A DNA stretch of 64,000 bases from Rhodanobacter denitrificans (GTDB taxonomy: Bacteria > Pseudomonadota > Gammaproteobacteria > Xanthomonadales > Rhodanobacteraceae): NCBI RefSeq assembly GCF_003335105.1, contig NZ_QFWQ01000004.1:1-64000 (forward strand), written 5' to 3'. A model generated the notes under the pieces. It made no database searches, was not told the DNA's origin, and was given only the letters and a program-made list of their open reading frames with translations. The translations under genes and the position numbers were made by a program. Below are positions 29,541 through 37,560 of the stretch, in pieces (positions within the stretch are counted from its first letter, which is position 1; each line of letters opens with the position of its first letter).

Positions 29541-31246
29541 ACGAGGACACCATCCCGGCAAGCGTCGGCCGCTACCGCATCGAGGGCATCCTCGGCCAGG
29601 GCGCGATGGCGGTCGTCTATGCAGGTTTCGACCCGGGCATCGAGCGCAAGGTGGCGATCAAATGCCTGCATCGCGAGGTCGCCGCCGACCCCGCCTACCG
29701 GCGCCGCTTCCTGGTCGAGGCGCGTGCGGCGGGACATCTGACCCATCCGCACATCGTCACCATCTTCGACGTGGGCGAGACGGTGGACGGCCGCTCGTAC
29801 ATCGCGATGGAGCGCCTCTCGGGCGAGACGCTCGCCAGCAAGGTCAGCCGCGAAGGTTTTCCGCCGCTGCCGGCGATCATCGAACTGGCCGGGCAACTCG
29901 CCGCCGCGCTCGACTACGCGCATGCCCGTGGCATCGTCCACCACGACGTCAAGCCCGAGAACGTCATGCTGGCCGATGGCTGGAGCTACGCCAAGATCAG
30001 CGACTTCGGCATCGCCGAGCGCCGCGGCTCGCCACATGATGGCGGCGGGCTGTCCGCGGAAATCGGCGGCACGCCGGCCTACATGGCGCCCGAGCGCCTG
30101 CGCGGCGAGCAGGCCGATGCACGCAGCGATCTGTTCTCGCTGGGCGTGGTGCTGTATTGGCTGGTTACCGGCAAGTTGCCGTGGCCGGACATCGGCAACG
30201 TGGAGCAGCTGATCAGGAAGCGCCTGCGTTCGCCGCGCCCGTCGATCCGCCCGCGCGATCCGGCGACGCCGTCGATCCTGATCAGCATTGTGCGCACCTT
30301 GCTGGCGCCCGCAGCGCAGTCGCGCTACCAGCGCGGCGCGGAGGTCATCGACGACCTGCGCCTGGCGGCACGCGAGTACGAGCGCGAGCGCGAAAACCCG
30401 CTGGCGACCCGCATCATTTCATTGCGCCTGCGCTGGGCCAGCAGCCTGGGTGCGATCCTGAGCCTGGTGCTGGCGCTGGGGCTGGCGGCGATCTACGCCA
30501 AGCAGAACACCGCGGTGACCGGCGTGGCGCTGGATTTCGGCAGCTCGATGGGGCGCATGATCGCCAGCGAATCGGCCGAGAACCTGCTGCTCGGCGACGC
30601 CGCCGCCACCCGCGCCCTGGTCGGCGACATCTCGCGCAACCGGCAGATCCATTATCTGGCGATCGCCGATCGTGCCGGCAGCATCATCGCCAGTACGCAA
30701 CAGGCGGAGATCGGCCACAAGTTGCCTGCCCAGGACGGGATGAAGGACTTGTCGCGGCCCGGCGATATCCGGACCTATCTCGGCCAGGACGCGGGCAACC
30801 GCGATCAAGGGGGGATGCTGCTGTTCGACGTGCCCATCCAGTACCAGGAAAAGACGGTGGGCGACCTGCGCCTCGGCGTCAGCAATGCGGCGCTGCGTGC
30901 GGCGCAAAGGACCACGCTGTGGGTGATCGCCAGCGTGCTGGTGCTGACCCTGGTGGCCGTCGTCGGCGCGGCCTACTGGCTGTTCCGTCGGCCGCTCAAT
31001 ACGCTGGAGCTGCTGGGCGACGCGATGCTGCGGGTGGCGCGGGGGGACTTTCGCCATCGCATAAGGCTGGCCCGCCGCGACGAGCTGGGCCGGCTGTTCG
31101 CCGCCTTCAACGTGATGAACGGCGCGTTGCAGGCTCGCCAGCGCCAGCCCGGGGAGCCTGCGCCGGCAGCCGCCGCCGATGACGTCAGTCGACCGACCCA
31201 GATCATCCTGGCCGCGGCCGATGAAGGCGGCGCCACCAGGGCCTGA
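29537..31246 (+). CDS. membrane Ser/Thr protein kinase with C-terminal sensor and HAMP domain
   Basis: 569 aa, GTG start at 29537. The N-terminal kinase domain (about 10-275) has the Gly loop GQGAMAVVY, K42, catalytic D137 in HHDVKPEN (HRD is the norm), DFG at 156-158 and APE at 184-186. A TM segment (about 302-320), a periplasmic domain of about 140 residues, a second TM (about 461-483) and a HAMP domain (about 484-537) follow. The sensor half resembles that of chemoreceptors or histidine kinases. HAMP then ends in a short tail with no output domain, so signals may pass back to the kinase. Partner: the FHA protein upstream. Confidence 0.88.
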   Translation: MNEDTIPASVGRYRIEGILGQGAMAVVYAGFDPGIERKVAIKCLHREVAADPAYRRRFLVEARAAGHLTHPHIVTIFDVGETVDGRSYIAMERLSGETLASKVSREGFPPLPAIIELAGQLAAALDYAHARGIVHHDVKPENVMLADGWSYAKISDFGIAERRGSPHDGGGLSAEIGGTPAYMAPERLRGEQADARSDLFSLGVVLYWLVTGKLPWPDIGNVEQLIRKRLRSPRPSIRPRDPATPSILISIVRTLLAPAAQSRYQRGAEVIDDLRLAAREYERERENPLATRIISLRLRWASSLGAILSLVLALGLAAIYAKQNTAVTGVALDFGSSMGRMIASESAENLLLGDAAATRALVGDISRNRQIHYLAIADRAGSIIASTQQAEIGHKLPAQDGMKDLSRPGDIRTYLGQDAGNRDQGGMLLFDVPIQYQEKTVGDLRLGVSNAALRAAQRTTLWVIASVLVLTLVAVVGAAYWLFRRPLNTLELLGDAMLRVARGDFRHRIRLARRDELGRLFAAFNVMNGALQARQRQPGEPAPAAAADDVSRPTQIILAAADEGGATRA

Positions 31247-31254
31247 GCCGCAGA

Positions 31255-32175
31255 TCAGTATTGCTTGAGCCGCTGCTTGAGCTCGCGCGCCCGGGTGCGG
31301 TAGACGATCGCCGGTTCGTAGTCCGGCTCGATCGCCAGTATCCGGTCCCACAGCGCGATGGCCTTGTCCAGCTGCTGGTCGCGGTACAGCACGATCGCGC
31401 GCTCGTGGTACGAGTCGAGCAGTTGCGTCCGCAGCGCGGCCGCCCCGGTTCCGGCCGGCTTCAGATGAGGGTCGATGGCCAGCGCCTGGTCGAGGCGGGC
31501 CAGCGCCTGCTGCTGTTGCCCCTGACCGAGCAGTGACACGCTCTCCTCCTGCAACCGCCGCGCGGCAGCGGCCGGTGCCTCGGTGCCGCGCACGGTCGCC
31601 GCCGGCATCGTCGCGGCGGCCGGCGCCGGCGCTGGCGCCGCGACCGCAGCCGCGGTATCGGCAGCGGACAGCGGCATGTGCAGCGTCTCCCCCACGCGCA
31701 GCCGTGAAGGGTTGGTCGAGCCGTTGTAGCGGGCCAGGATCAGGAACAGGTTCGGGTCGCCGAGATAGCGTTCGGCCAGGGTGCTGTAGGAATCGCCCGG
31801 CTGCACCACGTGCGTGCGCCAGCGCTCGCCCAGCACCTGCCGCGGATCGGCGGTGAGCTGGCGCAGCATGGCTTGCGCCGCGCGGTCGCCCGGGTGCTGT
31901 TCCAGATACTGCCGCAGGGCCTTTTCGCCTTCGGCGTAGTGGCCGGACTGGAGCCGATTGCCGATGGCGGTCAGCGGCGGTTCCCTGGATGCACTCGCCG
32001 ACGATGATGCCGGCGCTGACGATGGAGTGACCACCACCGAGGAATGTCCACCGCGCAGCGTGGCGCAGCCACCTACCGCCAGCGTGGCCAGGGCCATCAG
32101 CGTCGCCAGTGTCCGCCGCTGCCGGCGGGCGGCATCGGGCGACGTGGCGCGGGTGTCGATCGGCATGCTTATCAT
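31255..32175 (-). CDS. LysM/TPR-like lipoprotein
   Basis: 306 aa. ATG 32175 is preferred because AAGGA lies seven bases upstream. A lipoprotein signal ends in VGGC (C37). A Ser/Ala-rich linker, a helical repeat (about 65-105, TPR-like), a LysM domain (HVVQPGDSYSTLAERYLGD..., about 120-170) and a second TPR-like part (about 215-300) follow. LysM binds peptidoglycan, so the protein probably tethers a complex to the cell wall. Convergent with the kinase gene, only eight bases apart. Function beyond this unknown. Confidence 0.8.
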   Translation of the reverse strand: MISMPIDTRATSPDAARRQRRTLATLMALATLAVGGCATLRGGHSSVVVTPSSAPASSSASASREPPLTAIGNRLQSGHYAEGEKALRQYLEQHPGDRAAQAMLRQLTADPRQVLGERWRTHVVQPGDSYSTLAERYLGDPNLFLILARYNGSTNPSRLRVGETLHMPLSAADTAAAVAAPAPAPAAATMPAATVRGTEAPAAAARRLQEESVSLLGQGQQQQALARLDQALAIDPHLKPAGTGAAALRTQLLDSYHERAIVLYRDQQLDKAIALWDRILAIEPDYEPAIVYRTRARELKQRLKQY

Positions 32176-32200
32176 GTAGCGGTCCTTCGTCAGCATTCGT

Positions 32201-32479
32201 TTACGCCTTCCGCGTCCGCCGCGGCTTCGCCTGCGCCGCCGCAATCAGCTGCTGCAGGTAGGCAATGCCTTCCTCCTCCGGGAAGAACGCCACCACATCA
32301 GCCACGCTCAGCTCGTGCCGCTTGCGCAGCGCCAGGAATTCCTCCCGCGCCATCGCCAGCCGCTGCGCCGCCGCGGCTTTCTTGCCGAGTGGCTTGGCCG
32401 GTTTCGGCTGTTCGACCTTGCGTTCGAGTCTGGCGAGTTCTTCCTGGAACTGGCGGAAGTCGTATTTCTGGGCAGTCAT
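32201..32479 (-). CDS. small basic hypothetical protein (92 aa)
   Basis: 92 aa, ATG at 32479. It is lysine/alanine-rich, with a predicted helix (FRQFQEELARLERKV), a basic linker (KPAKPLGKKAAAAQR) and a basic tail (KPRRTRKA). This looks like a small nucleoid- or nucleic-acid-binding protein, but I cannot name the family. The ribosome site is weak. It is the last gene before the disrupted tRNA-Phe region and its stop is 25 bases before the LysM gene start, so the two may be co-transcribed. Confidence 0.55.
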   Translation of the reverse strand: MTAQKYDFRQFQEELARLERKVEQPKPAKPLGKKAAAAQRLAMAREEFLALRKRHELSVADVVAFFPEEEGIAYLQQLIAAAQAKPRRTRKA

Positions 32480-32570
32480 GAAGTGGGAAGTATCGGTGGG
32501 TGGCCCGATTTTCGCACGTTGACCGGAGATTCGCGCTGCCGCCGCGCACGCCACGCGCACCCGGCAGAAC

Positions 32571-32597
32571 AAAAAAGCCCGCTCGTGGGAGCGGGCT
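32571..32597 (-). terminator. intrinsic terminator, probably the original tRNA-Phe terminator
   Basis: On the minus strand AGCCCGCTC, loop CCAC, GAGCGGGCT is followed by a T run (32576-32571). The minus-strand sequence just before it (CGTCCCCGCCACCATGTG) copies the tRNA-Phe 3' end, now 2.3 kb away. The terminator was therefore probably attached to the tRNA before an island inserted between them. Confidence 0.75.
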
Positions 32598-32608
32598 TCT
32601 GCTGTTGC

Positions 32609-32625
32609 ACATGGTGGCGGGGACG
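32609..32625. other. attL-like copy of the tRNA-Phe 3' end
   Basis: ACATGGTGGCGGGGACG matches 34931-34948 (ACATGGTGGCCGGGGACG), the 3' end of tRNA-Phe plus flanking bases, with a single base gap. Integrases that use tRNA genes leave such duplicated att sites. The two copies bracket the IS/integrase region, marking it as an inserted element. Confidence 0.6.
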
Positions 32626-32950
32626 TTACCGAAAAGTCAGTTTATCTTATTGATATTAATAGATATATATATCAATATTTTGCATCAGTATCCCTAACCG
32701 TATCCCCACGGCGCAAGGCTTACGCCATCTGGGTTGATTCCTCGTTGGTTGTCCAGCGCGAGCTTGTGCGAAGGGTGACAAACGATGGGCTTGCATAGCC
32801 CCTCCCCATGCGGACCAAGCCATCAGAACACCCCCTTGATGTCATCGCGGCACACCAAGGGGCATGCATGCGTGATAGCCCCAAAATTTTCCGACCCCTC
32901 AAAAATTTAGGCTACCTTATCGCCGCCTTTACTCGTCCCTTGGGCTGTCT
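32626..32950. other. gene-free AT-rich segment inside the island relic
   Basis: No supportable gene. Positions 32640-32700 are strikingly AT-rich compared with the surrounding DNA and include a dyad (TTGATAT ... ATATCAA). This is typical of foreign DNA. Short frames here (about 60 codons) have no ribosome site or recognisable product. The left end of the IS3 element should lie near the right edge of this segment. Confidence 0.5.
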
Positions 32951-33905
32951 TCTTGGCTTGGACTGCTGCCGGTTTCACGGACACCGAGTTTAGGTGTGAT
33001 GATGAGGCCGGAGGTGGTTCATGGCGACACGACGGACATTCAGTGGTGAGTTCAAGCGCGAGGCCGTGCGGCTGGTCAGGGAGCGTGGTGTAACGATTGC
33101 CCAGGCGGCACGCGATCTGGATCTGCACGAGAACGTGCTGCGCAAGTGGGTGCGGGAGCAGGCGGGTGATCCGGAGCACGCGTTTCCCGGGCAGGGGCAG
33201 ATGAAGCCCGAGCAGGCAGAGATTGCGCGCCTGAAGAAGGAAGTAGCCAAGCTCAGGATGGAGCGTGACATCCTGAAAAAAGCCGCGGCCTATTTCGCCA
33301 AGGAGTCGACGTGAAGTTCGGCTTCGTGGCGAAGCACCGAGGGGCCTGGCCAGTAGGGATGATGTGCGGGGCGCTCGGTGTCTCCCGCAGCGGGTTCTAT
33401 GCCTGGCTGGTGCGTCCGCGGAGCCGGCACAGCTTGAGCGACGAGGCGATCGGGCGGCAGGTCCGCCAGAGTTTCCTCGACAGTGATCGTACCTATGGCG
33501 CCCGCCGTGTCTGGCGGGATGTGCTGGAGTCGGGTCACCCGTGTGGTTTGCACCGCATCGAACGCCTGATGCGCGTTCAGGCCCTGCGGGCACGGCCGCG
33601 ACGGCGCGGTTTGCCGGTCGACCGTGGTGAGCGCACCAGCACGGCCGTTGCGCCCAACCTGCTCGATCGCCAGTTCCAAGCAGCGGCGCCAAACCAGAAG
33701 TGGGTGGCCGACTTCACCTATCTGTGGACGGCCGAAGGCTGGCTCTACATCGCGGTGGTGTTGGACCTGTACTCGCGACGTGCTGTGGGTTGGTCGATGC
33801 AGTCGCAGATGACGACCCAGCTGGTCACCGATGCCTTGATGATGGCGATCTGGCGCCGAGGTCAACCCGACGCCCTGCTGCACCATTCCGATCAGGGTAT
33901 CCAAG
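32950..33905 (+). mobile_element. truncated IS3-family insertion sequence
   Basis: An orfA/orfB pair of the IS3 family. The left end cannot be fixed exactly, but lies around 32.95 kb, before the conserved leader CCGGTTTCACGGACACC. The right third, including the last catalytic Glu of the DDE set and the right inverted repeat, is missing. The element breaks off near 33899-33905 and joins phage-integrase sequence. It cannot transpose on its own. Confidence 0.8.
33021..33314 (+). CDS. IS3-family transposase OrfA
   Basis: 97 aa with the helix-turn-helix of IS3/IS911 OrfA proteins (FSGEFKREAVRLVRERGVTIAQAARDLDLHENVLRKWV) and a C-terminal leucine-zipper-like helix (EIARLKKEVAKLRMERDILKKAAAYF). It binds the IS ends. 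Its stop overlaps the orfB GTG start (GTGA). An A6G run at about 33277-33283 could also allow frameshifting into orfB, as in relatives. Complete, though the partner gene is truncated. Confidence 0.9.
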   Translation: MATRRTFSGEFKREAVRLVRERGVTIAQAARDLDLHENVLRKWVREQAGDPEHAFPGQGQMKPEQAEIARLKKEVAKLRMERDILKKAAAYFAKEST

Positions 33906-33913
33906 CGGGGTGA
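33311..33913 (+). pseudogene. IS3-family transposase OrfB, 3'-truncated
   Basis: The integrase-core transposase is intact from GTG 33311 through the HTH_21 region (SDRTYGARRVWRDVL) and the rve domain with its first two Asp residues (WVADFTYL, then LLHHSDQG). After HHSDQG the frame leaves the family (IQAG, stop 33911-33913), so QYTS and the catalytic Glu are gone. Normal length is about 280-290 aa against 200 here. The break coincides with the start of integrase coding sequence. Inactive. Confidence 0.88.
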
Positions 33914-34919
33914 TGTCTGGTGGGTCAGCTTCACCACACCACATGGGCAGCGAATACGCCGCTCTGCTGGGACTGACGACAAGACGCGGGCACTCGAATA
34001 CCTCGACCGATTGAAGGTCCAGTATTGGGAGCAGCAACGCCTTGGCGTCAAACCGGATCGGAGTTGGCAGGACGCGGCAGTGCGGTGGGTGAAGGAGACC
34101 AGCCACAAGAGGACGCGCGAGAAAGACATTGCGAAGTTGCGGCGGTTGGATCGCTACCTGGGTCACTTGATGCTGAGTCAGGTGACCCGCGACGTGATCG
34201 ACCAGATTGGCGAACGCTTGGCTCAAACATCGAGTCCCAGCAACGCCAATCGCTACCTCGCGGTGATTCGTTCGATCCTTCGACGGGCAAGGGATGATTG
34301 GGAGTGGGTGAGTCACATTCCCAAGGTCCAGCTCTACCGGGAACCGAAGCAGCGCATCCGCTTCCTGACCCCGGACGAAGCTCGGCGGCTCCTGACGGAG
34401 TTGCCCGAGCATCTTCGGGAGATGGCGCAGTTCGCCCTGACGACGGGACTACGGCAGCGCAACGTGTCGTACCTGCAGTGGAGCCAGGTCGACATGAGCC
34501 GTCGGGTGGCGTGGATCCATCCAGATGAGGCCAAGGCCGGGAGGGCCATTGGCGTTCCATTGAACGAGGACGCGCTCGACGTGTTGCGTCGGCGTTTGGG
34601 CCGACACGGGGACTACGTGTTTACCTACCAAGGTAAGCCCGTCGACCGGTGTTCGACCAAGGCATGGAAGCGTGCGTTGGAGCGGGCAGGGATCGAGCAG
34701 TCGTTCCGCTGGCACGATTTACGCCACACGTGGGCCTCGTGGCATGTGCAGAGCGGCACGCCGCTGCAGGAACTGATGGAGCTGGGCAGTTGGGCCAGCT
34801 ACGACATGGTCCTGCGGTATGCGCATCTCGCGGCAGATCATCTGCGCGGGGCAGCGAGCCGGATCGATGGCACGTTTCTGACACACAAACAAAAGCCGCA
34901 ACTGGTGCGGCTGTCGTAA
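33900..34919 (+). pseudogene. 5'-truncated tyrosine recombinase (tRNA-Phe island integrase)
   Basis: The frame ending at 34919 is open back into the IS. From about 33903 it reads SKR-GDVWWVSFTTPHGQRIRRSAGT and then the DKTRALEYLDRLK region, the normal N-terminus of this integrase group. Only the first few residues and the start codon are lost. TTG 34011 is the first start-type codon and would give a 302-aa product. Catalytic residues are all present: the Arg in TTGLRQRN, HDLRHTW, and Tyr in LRYAHLAADH. It ends 15 bp from the tRNA-Phe 3' end, its likely target. Confidence 0.8.
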
Positions 34920-34933
34920 GGTACTGATAAACA

Positions 34934-35009
34934 TGGTGGCCGGGGACGGAATCGAACCGCCGACACGGGGATTTTCAATCCCCTGCTCTACCAACTGAGC
35001 TACCCGGCC
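34934..35009 (-). tRNA. tRNA-Phe (anticodon GAA), CCA encoded
   Basis: 76 nt. On the minus strand it begins GGCCGGGTAGCTCAGTTGG, has the anticodon loop ATTGAAAAT (GAA), the T-loop GGTTCGATTCC and the acceptor strand ending GGCC-A-CCA. The cloverleaf pairs fully. Its natural terminator appears to have been moved to 32571-32597 by island insertion at its 3' end. Confidence 0.97.
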
Positions 35010-35091
35010 GGGAACCTGGCGATCAGGGGCAGCCGCGAAGCTTGCCGATGATGCGTGGAGCCGCGCATTAGACCGAATGCACGGCTTTTCG

Positions 35092-35370
35092 TCAAGACTC
35101 CAGGTCGGGCGGGGTAAATCCGGCAGCCTGGTCGACGGCGCCGCCGAACAGGAATTTCTCCATCTGCTCGCCGAGGTATTTGCGCGCCTTCGGGTCGAGC
35201 GGGTTGAGCCGGTATTCGTTGATCAGGGTGGTCTGGTGGGCCAGCCACTGCTGCCAGGCGGTCCTGGATATCTCGGCGTAGATGCGCTGGCCGAGCGGGC
35301 CGGGCCAGGGGGCGAAGTCGAGGCCTTCGGCGTCGATGCCGAGCTTGGCGCAGTGGATGGTACGGCTCAT
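35092..35370 (-). CDS. yggX: Fe(2+)-trafficking/oxidative protection protein YggX
   Basis: 92 aa, cytoplasmic. Starts [11 protein letters not shown], with the conserved C7, then [51 protein letters not shown]: a full-length match to YggX. It protects iron-sulfur proteins from oxidative damage and may handle Fe(II). The ATG at 35370 overlaps the mutY stop (ATGA); the mutY-yggX pair is conserved in gammaproteobacteria, and MutY itself carries a [4Fe-4S] cluster. Confidence 0.95.
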   Translation of the reverse strand: MSRTIHCAKLGIDAEGLDFAPWPGPLGQRIYAEISRTAWQQWLAHQTTLINEYRLNPLDPKARKYLGEQMEKFLFGGAVDQAAGFTPPDLES

Positions 35371-36482
35371 GGTTCGAATCCTGATGGGACCACAGTAATG
35401 GATGCAGCTTGCCGCTCCGCTGAGGCGCTGTCGCTGACCTGCAGCAGGAGGCTGCGCACCGGGGCGGGCAGGCCGAGTGCGCCCAGTTCGCCGGCGCTGC
35501 ACCAGCGCAGTTGCGGATTATCGGCGATGCCGCGCTGCGGCGTCGCGCGGTCGAACAGCAGCGGCTCGATGGCGAGCCGGTAATGGCTGAATACGTGGGT
35601 GAACGGTGCGAGCGCCCGGGCGTCGTCGACCTGCGCGTGCTGCTGCGCGAGGCGCCAGGCGCCATCCGGGTCGGTGGCTTCGGGCAGGCTCCACAGGCCG
35701 GACCACACGCCCTGCGGACCGCGCCGTTCGAGCAGCACGCGGCCGTGGCGGTCGCGCAGGATCAGCATCACGGTGGCGCGGGTGGGAATGGATTTCGCCG
35801 GCTTGCGGCCGGGCAGCTGCGCGGTGAGATCGTCGCGAAGGGCGATGCAGTCGGCGGCCAGCGGGCAGGCGTCGCAGCGCGGGCGCGAGCGCGCGCAGAC
35901 GGTGGCGCCCAGGTCCATGATCGCCTGGGTGTAGTCGGCGACACGAGTGGTCGGCGTATGCGCCCCGGCGTGTTGCCACAGCTGTTTTTCCACCGAGCTT
36001 TCGCCGGGGTGCCCATGGATGCCGTGGTAGCGGGCGAGCACGCGCTTGACGTTGCCGTCGAGGATGGGAAAGCGCAGGCCGTGGGCCTGCGCCAGGATCG
36101 CGCCCGCAGTGGAACGGCCGATGCCGGGCAACGCGCTCAACGCGGCGAAGTCGCGCGGCAGCTCGCCGCCGTGCCGCTCCACGCAGAGTTGCGCGGCGCG
36201 ATGCAGGAAGCGCGCGCGGCGGTAGTAGCCGAGGCCGGACCACAGCGCCAGCACGGTGTCCTCGTCGGCGGCGGCGAGGTCGCGCAGGGTGGGCAGCGCG
36301 GCGACGAAGCGCTCGAAGTAGCCGACCACGGTGGCCACCTGGGTCTGCTGCAGCATCACCTCGGACAGCCACACGCGATAGGCGTCGCGCCGGCCGTCGT
36401 CGAATGCACGCTGCCAGGGCAGGTCCTTGCGGCCGTGCCGGTCGAACCAGCGCAGCAGGCGGGAGGCCACTGTCGCGCTCAT
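35367..36482 (-). CDS. mutY: A/G-specific adenine DNA glycosylase
   Basis: 371 aa. It removes A mispaired with 8-oxoG. Catalytic E41 ([10 protein letters not shown]), Y86-Y87 (GLGYYRRAR), the helix-hairpin-helix [13 protein letters not shown] (117-129) with D142 (LDGNVKR), and the [4Fe-4S] ligands C196-x6-C203-x2-C206-x5-C212 are all present. A C-terminal NUDIX-like domain (about 230-350) recognises 8-oxoG. The start overlaps the AsmA-like gene's stop (ATGA), which is why the longer frame up to 37256 is rejected. Confidence 0.96.
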   Translation of the reverse strand: MSATVASRLLRWFDRHGRKDLPWQRAFDDGRRDAYRVWLSEVMLQQTQVATVVGYFERFVAALPTLRDLAAADEDTVLALWSGLGYYRRARFLHRAAQLCVERHGGELPRDFAALSALPGIGRSTAGAILAQAHGLRFPILDGNVKRVLARYHGIHGHPGESSVEKQLWQHAGAHTPTTRVADYTQAIMDLGATVCARSRPRCDACPLAADCIALRDDLTAQLPGRKPAKSIPTRATVMLILRDRHGRVLLERRGPQGVWSGLWSLPEATDPDGAWRLAQQHAQVDDARALAPFTHVFSHYRLAIEPLLFDRATPQRGIADNPQLRWCSAGELGALGLPAPVRSLLLQVSDSASAERQAASITVVPSGFEP

Positions 36483-37537
36483 CGCTGCTTGCCGGCGGCG
36501 GGTTTCGCCGTGGTGCTGGCGGATGCCGGTGCGGCATCGCCGGCCTGGATGGTGAGGCCTTCGATGGCGACGCCGCCCACCTCGAGCCGGGCGATTTCCG
36601 CATGGCCGTTGCCCGGCGGCGTGCTCAGCTGCGGCCCCTGCGGATCGCCCAGCTGGCTCCACCAACGGGCCAGCGCCAGCGGCGGCAGGCGCAGGTCGGC
36701 GTGGTTGCCGGGGCCGTCGAGTTTCAGCGCCAGCAGCAGCGGGTCGTTCTGGTCGGCCGGGGTCAGCCGCAGCGAGATGTCGTATTGGCCGGCATTGGCC
36801 TGGTCGAGGCGGCCGGCGAGGTTGGCGGCGGCATCGGCGGCGCCGTGCCAGCGGGCATTGCCGGCGAGCGCCAGCGTGGTCGTGCCGCCCTGCGCCAGGC
36901 GCAGGCTGACGTTGTCCAGTTGCAGCGTGCTGCCTTCGATGCGTGGCGTGGCGGACAACCGCAACTGCAGCGGCGTGTGTGCCGCGGTGGTGGCGGACAT
37001 GTTGAGCGGGAACGGCTGGCCGGAGATCAGCCGGCCGGCTTCGAGCGAGACGTTGTCGAGCAGCACGGCGTTGCCGCGCACCAGGCTGCCGTGGCTGATG
37101 CCGACGCCGGTGTCGATGCGCGGGATGTTGGGCGGCGAGCCCGCGGGATGCGGGGGCAGCGCGGCGAGCCATTCCTGCAGCGCGTCGAGGTCGACCCGGG
37201 GCGAGTCGATCTGCAGCTGCGAGATCACGGTGGGACCGCCGAACAGGGTATGCCACGGCAGCACGAGCTGGCCGCGCGCGGCCAGCAGGATCGGCGCACT
37301 GGCGCCCGCGGCGTTGAGCGTGATGCCGTCCAGGTCCAGCGCCGGCCGCGGGAACAGGGTGGGGCTGGCCGGGCTGGACAGGTTCAATTCGAGCCCCGCG
37401 CTGCGCGCCTGTGTCTGCAGCATGCGGGTGAAGCGCTCGGGCTGCAGCAGCAGGTAGACCGCGATCACCGCGGCCAGCACGGCCGCCAGCGCCAGGCCGC
37501 CCAGGATCAGCAAGGTCAAGCGCAGGCGGTGCGACAT
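36479..37537 (-). CDS. AsmA-like membrane-anchored protein
   Basis: 352 aa with one N-terminal membrane anchor (LLILGGLALAAVLAAVIAVYLLL). The rest is a repetitive beta-rich periplasmic part of the AsmA kind (LELNLSSPASPTLFPRPALDLDGITL, then QLQIDSPRVDLDAL). AsmA relatives help carry lipids to, or organise, the outer membrane. Shorter than E. coli AsmA (about 617 aa). Sits between ftsY (23-bp gap) and mutY (4-base overlap), so it is probably co-transcribed with both. Confidence 0.75.
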   Translation of the reverse strand: MSHRLRLTLLILGGLALAAVLAAVIAVYLLLQPERFTRMLQTQARSAGLELNLSSPASPTLFPRPALDLDGITLNAAGASAPILLAARGQLVLPWHTLFGGPTVISQLQIDSPRVDLDALQEWLAALPPHPAGSPPNIPRIDTGVGISHGSLVRGNAVLLDNVSLEAGRLISGQPFPLNMSATTAAHTPLQLRLSATPRIEGSTLQLDNVSLRLAQGGTTTLALAGNARWHGAADAAANLAGRLDQANAGQYDISLRLTPADQNDPLLLALKLDGPGNHADLRLPPLALARWWSQLGDPQGPQLSTPPGNGHAEIARLEVGGVAIEGLTIQAGDAAPASASTTAKPAAGKQR

Positions 37538-37560
37538 CTGCTCAGCCTCGCCAGCACGGT

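Noticed and set aside
32720-32902. Minus-strand frame of 60 codons in the island relic
   Set aside because: No ribosome site, no similarity I recognise, and unlike neighbouring codon use.
33277-33283. A6G run in orfA as a programmed frameshift site
   Set aside because: Its register in the orfA frame (AAA AAA GCC) is not the classic A-AAA-AAG slip, and a GTGA start for orfB explains translation; kept only as a possibility.
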